A stretch of DNA of 64,000 nt from Natronorubrum halophilum (lineage in GTDB: Archaea > Halobacteriota > Halobacteria > Halobacteriales > Natrialbaceae). Positions within the stretch are counted from its first letter, which is position 1, and each line of letters opens with the position of its first letter. Made by a program: the position numbers and the translations under genes. The DNA is taken from NCBI RefSeq assembly GCF_003670115.1, contig NZ_QQTY01000003.1:644131-708130 (forward strand), read 5' to 3'. The notes under the pieces are model-generated. The model saw nothing but the letters and a program-made list of their open reading frames with translations, was not told the DNA's origin and did no database searches. Below are positions 9,352-16,598 of this stretch, piece after piece.

Positions 9352-9618
9352 ATGGCAACGAGAGACATCTACACGACCGCGTTCGACGAAGACGTCCAGA
9401 CGACTGCAACTGACTGTCCGGACTGTGATGGCACTGTTCGAACAACTGACCGTAAAACGATTTGTGAGGACTGTGGCCTCGTCCTCAAGGACAATCAACT
9501 GGACCGAGGATCCGAGTGGAGCGAAAATGACCGCTCCACGCGAGGGTCATCAACGTACCAGACACGCCGTAAAGAAGTCACGCGTCGACAAAAGATGCCA
9601 AGTCCCGGTCGCTGTGTG
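9352..9618 (+). pseudogene. tfb: Truncated transcription initiation factor IIB (TFB) N-terminus
   Basis: From ATG 9352 the protein begins MATRDIYTTAFDED and shows a complete TFB zinc ribbon with CPDC followed by CEDCGLVL. After about 60 residues the match to TFB stops and the frame runs antisense into the neighbouring surface-protein gene. The two cyclin-like core repeats (about 200 residues) are absent. Haloarchaea carry many TFB paralogues, so this looks like a dead or strongly truncated copy. A stand-alone zinc-ribbon peptide cannot be excluded. Confidence 0.7.
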
Positions 9619-9619
9619 C

Positions 9620-10393
9620 TTAGCTACGCTGACGGACTAACAGCACTGTTCCTGCAAGCAAGGCGAAGAGCGTACCGCCAATGCCAAAGCCGGGAACTGA
9701 TTCATCCTCGGTTTCGCTGTCGTTGTTAGCAGTATCGTTGTCAGCAGCTTCGGTGTCGTCGTCAGCAGTATCGTCGGTAGCAGTGTCGTTCTCCGAAGTA
9801 GTAGTGTCGTTGTCAGCGGCGTCGGTATCGTTGTCAGCAGTATCGTTAGTACCAGTGTCGTTCTCCGAAGCAGTAGTATCGTTAGTAGCAGTGTCGTTCT
9901 CCGAAGTAGTAGTGTCGTTGTCAGCGGCGTCGGTGTCGTTGTCAGCAGTATCGTCGGTAGCAGTGTCGTTCGCAGTGTCGGTAACAGTGAGTGTCCCTGA
10001 ACGTTCCTCGTCACCGGCGGTGACTGTCCACTCGTAGTCACCTTCAGAGAGGACAATCCCTTCAGCGGTGAAAGTGACAGATCCCGTGTCGTCGGTGCTG
10101 GCAGGCACTTCCTCTTGGATTCCCTCACCACTGATCTCGAAGACGACGTCAGTCATGGCTGGCTCGCCATCGGATGTGGTCACGGTGACGTCGAACGTGC
10201 CCGATTCAGCCGGTTCGATCGAACTCGGTGCATCAACCGTCACCTCGAGGTCAGTATCAGCACCGTCGTCGGTGTCTGCAGCGGCCGCGGTTGCTGCGCC
10301 CGCAGCGACTGTCGACAGAGCGACCATCGACACGATCATCACTACGGCGAGTACGGTCCATCGCGTTTCTCGAGTTGTTGTTTCGAATGTCAT
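9620..10393 (-). CDS. PGF-CTERM surface protein with Asn/Asp/Thr repeat stalk
   Basis: The 257-residue protein has an N-terminal signal helix (about residues 14-38), an Ig-like or adhesin-like domain (about 45-140), then a long low-complexity stalk built from DNDTTTSENDTAT-type units, and finally SVPGFGIGGTLFALLAG followed by RQRS. That tail is a PGF-CTERM signal, which archaeosortase A (ArtA) processes to anchor haloarchaeal S-layer-like proteins to lipid. The repeated NDT triplets are potential N-glycosylation sequons. It is a single gene; its promoter side faces a 530-base gap. Confidence 0.85.
   Translation of the reverse strand: MTFETTTRETRWTVLAVVMIVSMVALSTVAAGAATAAAADTDDGADTDLEVTVDAPSSIEPAESGTFDVTVTTSDGEPAMTDVVFEISGEGIQEEVPASTDDTGSVTFTAEGIVLSEGDYEWTVTAGDEERSGTLTVTDTANDTATDDTADNDTDAADNDTTTSENDTATNDTTASENDTGTNDTADNDTDAADNDTTTSENDTATDDTADDDTEAADNDTANNDSETEDESVPGFGIGGTLFALLAGTVLLVRQRS
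9720..9965. repeat. Short-period coding repeats in the surface-protein stalk
   Basis: Near-identical blocks such as gtgtcgttctccgaagtagt recur several times and encode the Asn/Asp/Thr stalk on the minus strand. Such tracts change length by slippage or unequal recombination. Confidence 0.8.
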
Positions 10394-10922
10394 ATGTTTT
10401 GGGTGGTGTCTGAGCGAATTTCCATCGAATCACCGGCGCCGTCTGTAGTACCACGCCGTCAGCCTCCGGAGCGCAGTACCGGCGGTTTCACCGCGTGCAT
10501 TCGGCGGAGATCGCGGCGGATGGTTACAGTCGGTGTTGGCCGCACGGAATCCGGTATCGGCGACCAGTCCTGTTCCGCGGCTACTTCGCCTCGAGTCGAC
10601 GCCGTCTCCGTTTCACTACTGCGGTCGTTTCGAATCTGCGAGGGTGATTATCCTCCCGTGTTCTCGTTGGCTATCGCTTTTTTTGGAGCCACACGGTATA
10701 TTTATAACCACGTTAGCTAGGATTTCAGGACAGTTTCACTCTATACGTATGTACCGGAGACAGTTTCAAGCAGCGAAACGGCGATTCGAGACTACGGATC
10801 TCCCGACCTGTCGAGCGTACGCTCGATTACCCGGGAGAGAACAATTGCTTTCGCCAACCGAACAGGGTGCAACACAATATTAAAACTATAAATAAGGTCT
10901 GTTACTTCGAGGTAGCGGTCAC
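10394..10922. other. Intergenic region with two promoters and a doubtful 44-residue ORF
   Basis: A TATA-like tatatttataac lies at about 10697-10706, followed by an ATG at 10749 opening a 44-residue ORF (MYRRQFQAAKRRFET start) that ends at 10883. I cannot support it as a gene. A second box, TATAAATA at 10887-10894, is the likely promoter of the downstream Tat-exported enzyme (start 10923). The remainder shows no recognisable feature. Confidence 0.45.
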
Positions 10923-11804
10923 ATGGGATCATTGCAGACATCTCGACGAACAGTGTTGACAGCCGCAGCCAGTTGTGCACTCGCCAGCGTCGTTGGCGCT
11001 GATTCGAGCGAAGAATCCGGCAGCGATCTCTCGAGACACTCATCTCAAATTTTCGAAGGCACTGATCACGAAACGACGGTGTATCGGACGGTTGCAAACG
11101 CCGACGGACCGACCGTACTAGTCATTGGCGGAATACACGGCAACGAGGTTGCAGGGTACGAGGCAGCGAGCGCCATTTCTGAGTGGGAAATCGATGCTGG
11201 CACGCTTGTAACGATCCCCGACGCGAACGCCGAGGCCGTCGAACGGCAGACACGCACGGACGACGATGGCGTTGATCTCAATCGTCAGTTCCCCGAAGAC
11301 AAGGAGCCAACAACAGACCTCGCCCGAGAACTCTGGAACGTCGTCGACGACTACGATCCCGACGTGGTTATCGACCTCCACGAGTCAATCGGCATCTACG
11401 CCGGCGGCCCCGTCGACGGCGTCGGGCAGGCGATCTTCCACTCAGACGGTACCGAGACCGCTACTGATGCCGAGCAGGCTGCCGACACCGTGAACCGAAA
11501 CCACGTCGATGAACCGGGGCTCGAATTCAAGACCGATACCTTTGCCAAGCCGGAAAACGAACCGAGCGGGTTGCTCGTCCACAAGGCCGCTCGAAACCTG
11601 AACGCACAGTCGTTTCTCATCGAAACCCTCTCGCGTGGTCCCGACCTCGAGACGCGCATTCACTGGCACACACGGTTAGTCACAAACCTGGTTGAAGAGG
11701 GACTGTTCGAAACGAAGACAACAACCGACGACTCGGCTGGTGAAACATCGGACGGGTCCGATAACGAGTCAGTCATTGAACAATGCCCTGAAAACGCTTC
11801 CTGA
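10923..11804 (+). CDS. Tat-exported AstE/AspA-like zinc carboxypeptidase/deacylase
   Basis: The 293-residue protein starts with a Tat signal (SRRTVLTAAAS, residues 7-17). The catalytic layout is that of the M14-like succinylglutamate desuccinylase/aspartoacylase family: IHGNE gives zinc ligands H72 and E75, VDLNRQF is the substrate-binding NR motif near residue 120, DLHES gives the third ligand H153, and FLIETLSRG offers the general base E234. The acidic, Ser/Thr-rich C-terminal 40 residues look like a flexible tail. It probably hydrolyses an amide or peptide outside the cell. TATAAATA lies about 30 bases upstream. Confidence 0.82.
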   Translation: MGSLQTSRRTVLTAAASCALASVVGADSSEESGSDLSRHSSQIFEGTDHETTVYRTVANADGPTVLVIGGIHGNEVAGYEAASAISEWEIDAGTLVTIPDANAEAVERQTRTDDDGVDLNRQFPEDKEPTTDLARELWNVVDDYDPDVVIDLHESIGIYAGGPVDGVGQAIFHSDGTETATDAEQAADTVNRNHVDEPGLEFKTDTFAKPENEPSGLLVHKAARNLNAQSFLIETLSRGPDLETRIHWHTRLVTNLVEEGLFETKTTTDDSAGETSDGSDNESVIEQCPENAS

Positions 11805-11865
11805 GAACGCTGCGGAACCTTCGTCTCCGACGGTCAAATTATTGAGTTCAACGCGAGAATACTTC

Positions 11866-12325
11866 ATGGACCGCTATGGTGCTGGCAAACTCATCGCTGC
11901 ACTGCGAGGTGCAGGGCTGCACTTTGCTAGGAAGACGACCCTGCGGATGGTCGCAACCGATATCGACGTTCGCGACACCGAAGCGAACATCACATACCTC
12001 TACGACGAGCCAGGTCGAAGCGTCGTCGAAGAGTATCTTCGAGACGTTCGTGACGGGGCTGTCGAAGGGCTGTTGGCAGAGACCAACGCCGGTGAAATAC
12101 TCTAACTCATCGCTCGCTTCGAAGGAATTGACGACAAACCCACGACAAACTCACTTCGCACTGCCAATCGCGATCTCCGTGCGCTCGAGCGGTAGGGGAT
12201 TCAAATTGAGCGAGCTGACTGGCGGCTTGCTGCCGAGGTGAAAGCGGATGGTCGCATCTCGTTCGCGGACGCTCATGGCGTTTCACCCGCCCACGAGAGG
12301 GGTGCGCACTCATCGCCGAGATTAA
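11866..12325 (+). pseudogene. VapC-type PIN-domain toxin relic with two in-frame stops
   Basis: In one continuous frame the text reads YLYDEPGRSVVEEYLRD, then GLLAETNAGEIL, a TAA at 12103-12105 where a tyrosine is expected, LIARFEGIDDKP, a TAG at 12193-12195, and DWRLAAEVKADGRISFADA. This order matches PIN-domain VapC toxins, in which NAGEILY carries the conserved Glu and the ISFADAFALA region the later acidic residues. The N-terminal LLDASAI segment has drifted to IDVRDTEANI, and the expected FALATA end is replaced by unrelated residues. It is a dead toxin; no intact antitoxin is visible. Confidence 0.78.
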
Positions 12326-12452
12326 TTAGAACTGTTGCTCACCCCCTCTGAGTACATTACGATTGAAGATTAGCAAATAGCCAATTTTGAATTAGCCTAT
12401 TCTGAAATAGGTTATCCGGAAGTGTTATTCTCTAGTGGGAGAGAGTAGACAC

Positions 12453-13835
12453 ATGAAACGCTTCGTGGATCGGGAAAACGAACTCTCACGATTACGTGGG
12501 TGCTATGAATCCGACGACGCCGAGATGGTCGTTATTTTTGGTCGGCGACGACTCGGGAAGACACAGCTCGTCCAGCACTCGCTTTCCGGACGGGACGACG
12601 CCGTCATCTACCAAGCCACGGAGACCACTTCACAGATACAACTTGACGAGTTCGTCGATGTTGCGGCCGACACGTTTTCTGGGATTACGGAGATCAAACA
12701 GAACTGGGAGTCCCTCTTGGGGTATCTCGGCGACCGCGACGGGATTGTGGTCCTTGACGAATTCCCCTACCTGATCGATGCTGACGAAAGCCTCCCTTCG
12801 GTTATTCAGCGGCTGTGGGACCAACGATTCCAAGACACGTCCGGCACGCTCATTCTGGTCGGATCCTCGATTAGCATGATGGAAGAAGCGACTCTTCTTG
12901 GAAATAGCCCCCTGTACGGGCGGTTTACAGAGAAACTTGACCTCCGGCCACTCGATTTCTCAGCCGCACAGGAGTTCCTTCCGGGCGACTACTCGCCCGA
13001 AGAGCGGATCTTCACGTGGGGCATTTTTGGCGGTGTCCCGTACTATCTCGACGGTGTCAATCTTGATCAGGATCTCGGAGCAGTTCTCACTGAGGAAGTA
13101 CTCTCTCAGAAGGGGTACCTCCACAATGAACCAGAGTACGTACTCCGAACTGAACTCACAGACCCGAATCGGTACTTTGCGATCCTCATTGCGATAGCTG
13201 CAGGGAAGACGACGTCGAACGAGATTGCACAGGCAGTGGGGATCGATGGGAAGCAGATTTCGACGTACACCCAGAAGTTGGAACGGCTACGACTCATCGA
13301 GCGTGAGGTTCCAATTACCGAAGAGAAAGCGAAATCACGCCGCGGACGCTATCGAATCCTTGACCCCCTGTTTCGCTTCTGGTTCCACTTCGTCTACGGC
13401 AAGGAAGACCGATACGAACGCTTGGGTGAAGACGCCTACGAGGCGGTTATCGAACCAGAACTCCCTGACTTCGTGAGCCAAGAATTCGAGAAGATCTGTC
13501 AGGATGCGCTGCCCAATCTGTTTCCCGAGGAGACGTTCCTCGATATCGGCCGCTGGTGGTACAGGGAGCATGAGGTTGACGTCGTCGGATTCACGACAGA
13601 TGGAACCATGGTCGCGGGGGAGTGTAAGTTCACGAACGCGCCCCTTGACTACAGTGCGCTCGCCTCACTCGAAGACCATTCTGCGGAAATCCGCTGGACA
13701 CCAGATACTGGCGACACCGATATGGAATACGCACTGTTCACGCGTAGCGGCGTCACACAATCCGTACAGGAAGCGGTCTCCGAACGCGATGACTTACACG
13801 TGTTCGACCTACGCGACGTCACAAAACACGCCTGA
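12453..13835 (+). CDS. Archaeal AAA-type ATPase with C-terminal DUF234 nuclease-like domain
   Basis: The 460-residue protein begins MKRFVDRENELSRL, the normal family start; an in-frame GTG at 12435 is less likely. Walker A is GRRRLGKT (about residues 30-37) and Walker B is IVVLDEFPYL. A winged-helix region (TSNEIAQAVGIDGKQISTYT) follows near residue 255. The C-terminal third contains EVDVVGF followed by GECKF, which looks like a PD-(D/E)xK nuclease core (D...ExK). Such proteins are widespread in archaea and often sit among mobile or toxin-antitoxin genes, as here beside a dead VapC. Their role is unclear. Confidence 0.85.
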   Translation: MKRFVDRENELSRLRGCYESDDAEMVVIFGRRRLGKTQLVQHSLSGRDDAVIYQATETTSQIQLDEFVDVAADTFSGITEIKQNWESLLGYLGDRDGIVVLDEFPYLIDADESLPSVIQRLWDQRFQDTSGTLILVGSSISMMEEATLLGNSPLYGRFTEKLDLRPLDFSAAQEFLPGDYSPEERIFTWGIFGGVPYYLDGVNLDQDLGAVLTEEVLSQKGYLHNEPEYVLRTELTDPNRYFAILIAIAAGKTTSNEIAQAVGIDGKQISTYTQKLERLRLIEREVPITEEKAKSRRGRYRILDPLFRFWFHFVYGKEDRYERLGEDAYEAVIEPELPDFVSQEFEKICQDALPNLFPEETFLDIGRWWYREHEVDVVGFTTDGTMVAGECKFTNAPLDYSALASLEDHSAEIRWTPDTGDTDMEYALFTRSGVTQSVQEAVSERDDLHVFDLRDVTKHA

Positions 13836-13930
13836 GATCAACGTTCGTCGACAAGAATGGATGCGAATTAACTGACGAGATCGTCTGACTGCTGGACAGC
13901 GCAGTAGTACTGCCTGTTAGAGGTTATCCA

Positions 13931-14040
13931 GTTGACCTCCTCCCACGACTGAAGTCGTTGGATTCCCGCGTCTTCAGGCGCGGGAGGATGTCAATGATTG
14001 AGTAGGCGGTCGTGTTGAACGCGACGTGTTCGAAGGTGCG
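13931..14040 (-). mobile_element. IS200/IS605 (TnpB-type) right-end relic with two hairpins
   Basis: Read on the minus strand, the stretch ends in the pattern GACATCCTCCCGCGCCTGAA followed by a second stem and a GGAGGTCAAC end, the usual right end of haloarchaeal IS1341/IS605-type elements. Stems are CCCGCG/CGCGGG (13965-13984) and ACGACT/AGTCGT (13945-13956). The tnpB body is missing. Such ends can also act as terminators for both neighbouring genes. Confidence 0.6.
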
Positions 14041-14051
14041 ACCCGCCATCA

Positions 14052-15416
14052 CTACGGCTCGCGCTTGAGCAGCGCTGTCAGGAACTCCGCGTGACACCAC
14101 GCCAGCGGCGCCGCGAAGGAGATGACGTCTCGCTCCTCAAGAGCGGCTGCCATCTCGTCGTATGCCGTACGCATGTGGCCCAGTTCCTCGGCGATGCGGT
14201 CGAACGGAACATCCCGGAGAACATCGTCGTCGAACTCCTTCTCGAAGTCCGCGCCAGTGTCCCACTCCTGTTCGACGAACTGCTCGAAGCGCTCGCGCGT
14301 CGAGAGGTGCTCGGGAATGTGGCCCGTCGCGTCGGCGTGGCCGGTGATCGTCGAGAGCACCTCGTCGCCCCGCTCGCACTCGCCACGATCGTAGCGGAAC
14401 TGCGCGTGCCAGGCCGTGTACTGCATCCACGGACCGTTGCCGCCGTGCTGGTGAACGTCGTGGTCTCGGTGGAAGCCGCGGAACCGCTGGAGCCCGCCCA
14501 GTCGCGGATCCTCCAGGCTCGCCGTCGCTCGCTTGGCGGCGCGCACTGCGTGCTCATCGAACACGTCCTCGAGTCCGAAGTAGGCGGGCGCGAGCAGCGT
14601 AATGTCCGGGCGGTCGTCGCGCTCGCCGTCAGGGGTGTACCGACGCGGCACGACTGTCCCGTCGACCGCGAAGCACCGTTCGACGCCCGGTTCCAGCAGG
14701 GAACAAAGCTCGTCGACCCGCTCGACGGTATCGTCGACGGCTATCGGATCGACATCCCCGGATTGCCCAGCGACTTCGATCTGGTCGAGCGCGTCGGCCG
14801 CCTGCTGCAACGCGGCGAGAAACGCGCAGTTCACCCACAGCGTGTAGCCGGACTCGATTGCGCCCTCGTGGATGCTCGTCGTGCTCTCGATCAGGTGGGC
14901 GTTAGCGTCGTACAGCTCCGAGCGGGCGGTCGCCACCGCAGCGTCGATGCACTCGACCACGTTCGCCAGGAACGCCTCGTCCGCCGATTCGAGGTCGTCG
15001 GCCGCATCAAGCGCGAGCACTGCGTGAGAGAGGATCCTGATCCCGTGGGCGACGTTGTCCTCCTGGCGGTAGATCGACTGATCGGTGCCGTCGAGCCCGT
15101 ACCGCTGGTACCACCAGCCGTCATCCTCGACGGCGATCAGGAAACGGGCCGCGTCGACGACGCGGTCGCGGCAGGCGTCCGGCCGGACGCCGTGTCGAAG
15201 CGCCGTCAGCCAGGCGCGCGTGATCGAGGCGACGTCGCGCGGGTAGACGTAGGGATATCGGTTGTCGGGATCGCTGGCCAGAGGTACCGCGCCGTCGACC
15301 TCGGCGTCGTAACTCAGCTCGTCCAGCACGTCGAGGTGGAACATCGGGTCGTCGATCGGTGCGTCGACGTGCTGGGGGACGATACTGCCTGTCGTCGTCT
15401 GCGTAGAGTGGGTCAT
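14052..15416 (-). CDS. GH15-like glucosidase (glucoamylase family)
   Basis: The 454-residue protein has an (alpha/alpha)6-barrel style sequence with NRYPYVYPRDVASI near residue 50, WWYQRYGLDG near 105, NVAHGIRILSHAVLAL, and ESGYTLWVNCAFLAAL near 185. These match the catalytic domain of glycoside hydrolase family 15, which removes glucose from alpha-glucan ends. There is no signal peptide, so it works in the cytoplasm on imported oligosaccharides or stored glucan. It is the last gene of the sugar operon, 18 bases after the ATPase gene. The specificity is unknown. Confidence 0.75.
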   Translation of the reverse strand: MTHSTQTTTGSIVPQHVDAPIDDPMFHLDVLDELSYDAEVDGAVPLASDPDNRYPYVYPRDVASITRAWLTALRHGVRPDACRDRVVDAARFLIAVEDDGWWYQRYGLDGTDQSIYRQEDNVAHGIRILSHAVLALDAADDLESADEAFLANVVECIDAAVATARSELYDANAHLIESTTSIHEGAIESGYTLWVNCAFLAALQQAADALDQIEVAGQSGDVDPIAVDDTVERVDELCSLLEPGVERCFAVDGTVVPRRYTPDGERDDRPDITLLAPAYFGLEDVFDEHAVRAAKRATASLEDPRLGGLQRFRGFHRDHDVHQHGGNGPWMQYTAWHAQFRYDRGECERGDEVLSTITGHADATGHIPEHLSTRERFEQFVEQEWDTGADFEKEFDDDVLRDVPFDRIAEELGHMRTAYDEMAAALEERDVISFAAPLAWCHAEFLTALLKREP

Positions 15417-15434
15417 CAGTAGGAAAAACGGGGA

Positions 15435-16598
15435 TCAGCCGCGAGTGATTGGTTGCGTGTCGGTACGCTCGCCGTCGATTCCGCGCGTCTTGATCGCCGC
15501 CGTCGTCTCCGGATCGAACAGGAAGACGTCTTCGGCGGCGACGCGAACCGTCACCTCGTCGCCCGGTTCGGGGTATATGCCCGGCGGCACGCGTGCCGTG
15601 AGCGACCGGTCGCCGACGTCGAGATAGACGAAGTTGTCGTTCCCCTGGTATTCGGTGACCGTGACTGTCGCGGGGAACCGGCAGCCGCCGGCCGCGTCGT
15701 CTGGGAGGTCGTCGAGGCGGAGGTCTTCGGGCCGGACGCCGAAGCGGACCGACTCGCCGGCGATGTCGTCCTCGACGGCCTCGCGGGGCACTCTGCCGAG
15801 CGTGATGCTGTCGACATCGACGGCGTACCCGTCGCCGTCCTCGCGGACGACGGCGTCGAAGACGTTCATCGCCGGACTGCCGAGGAACGCTCCGACGAAC
15901 TCGTTGTTCGGGTGGTCGTAGGCGACCTCTGGCGGATCCACCTGCTGGATGATGCCATCGTTCATGATCGCGATTCGGTCGGCCATCGTCATCGCCTCGG
16001 TCTGGTCGTGCGTGACGTACACCGCGGTGACGCCGAGCTCCGACTGGATGCGCTGGAGTTCCGTGCGCATGTGCGACCGGAGCTTGGCGTCCAGGTTCGA
16101 GAGCGGCTCGTCGAGCAGGAACACGTCCGGATCGCGGACGATCGCCCGTCCCAGCGCGACGCGCTGTTTCTGCCCGCCGCTCATCTCTTCGGGCTTGTCG
16201 TCGAGTAGTTCCTCGATACCTAGCAACTCCGCGCTCTCGCTCACCTGCCGATCGCGCTCGTCGCTCGACATGTCGGTCGAGTGCTTGAGCCCGTAGCCCA
16301 TGTTCTCGCGAGTGGTCATGCGCTTGTATAGCGCGTAGCTCTGGAACACCATCGCGACGTCGCGTTCACTCGGCGCGAGATGCTGGACCTCGCGGTCGCC
16401 GATCTCGATCGTCCCGTCGGTTATCGTCTCGAGGCCGGCGATCATCCGCAGCGTCGTCGACTTGCCGCAGCCCGAGGGGCCGACCAGGACGAGAAACTCG
16501 CCGTCCTCGACGGCTACGGACGCTTCGTCGACGGCGGTCTCGGTTCCTTCGGCGTCGTCGTAGACTTTCGTAACGTCGTGTAGCGTGAGTTCAGCCAT
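15435..16598 (-). CDS. Sugar ABC transporter ATPase, MalK/UgpC type (first of two)
   Basis: The 387-residue ATPase has Walker A GPSGCGKST, signature MSGGQKQRVALGRAI, Walker B VFLLDEPLSNLD and a switch histidine in VYVTHDQTEAMTM, followed by a C-terminal TOBE/OB region (about residues 240-375). Its start overlaps the end of the debranching enzyme gene by eight bases, implying coupled translation. It would energise the MalFG permease pair of the same operon, but a second complete MalK-type gene lies upstream in the same operon, so it may serve another permease or form a heterodimer. Confidence 0.92.
   Translation of the reverse strand: MAELTLHDVTKVYDDAEGTETAVDEASVAVEDGEFLVLVGPSGCGKSTTLRMIAGLETITDGTIEIGDREVQHLAPSERDVAMVFQSYALYKRMTTRENMGYGLKHSTDMSSDERDRQVSESAELLGIEELLDDKPEEMSGGQKQRVALGRAIVRDPDVFLLDEPLSNLDAKLRSHMRTELQRIQSELGVTAVYVTHDQTEAMTMADRIAIMNDGIIQQVDPPEVAYDHPNNEFVGAFLGSPAMNVFDAVVREDGDGYAVDVDSITLGRVPREAVEDDIAGESVRFGVRPEDLRLDDLPDDAAGGCRFPATVTVTEYQGNDNFVYLDVGDRSLTARVPPGIYPEPGDEVTVRVAAEDVFLFDPETTAAIKTRGIDGERTDTQPITRG

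Noticed and set aside
9720..9965. Regular repeats considered as a CRISPR array
   Set aside because: The units have no unique spacers of fixed length and encode the Asn/Asp/Thr stalk of a surface protein in frame.
10749..10883. 44-residue ORF after a TATA-like box
   Set aside because: Basic composition, no motif and no neighbour that supports it.
14091..15422. 443-codon open frame antisense to the GH15-like gene
   Set aside because: It is a by-product of GC-rich codon use on the opposite strand; the sense frame shows clear family motifs and the antisense product does not.
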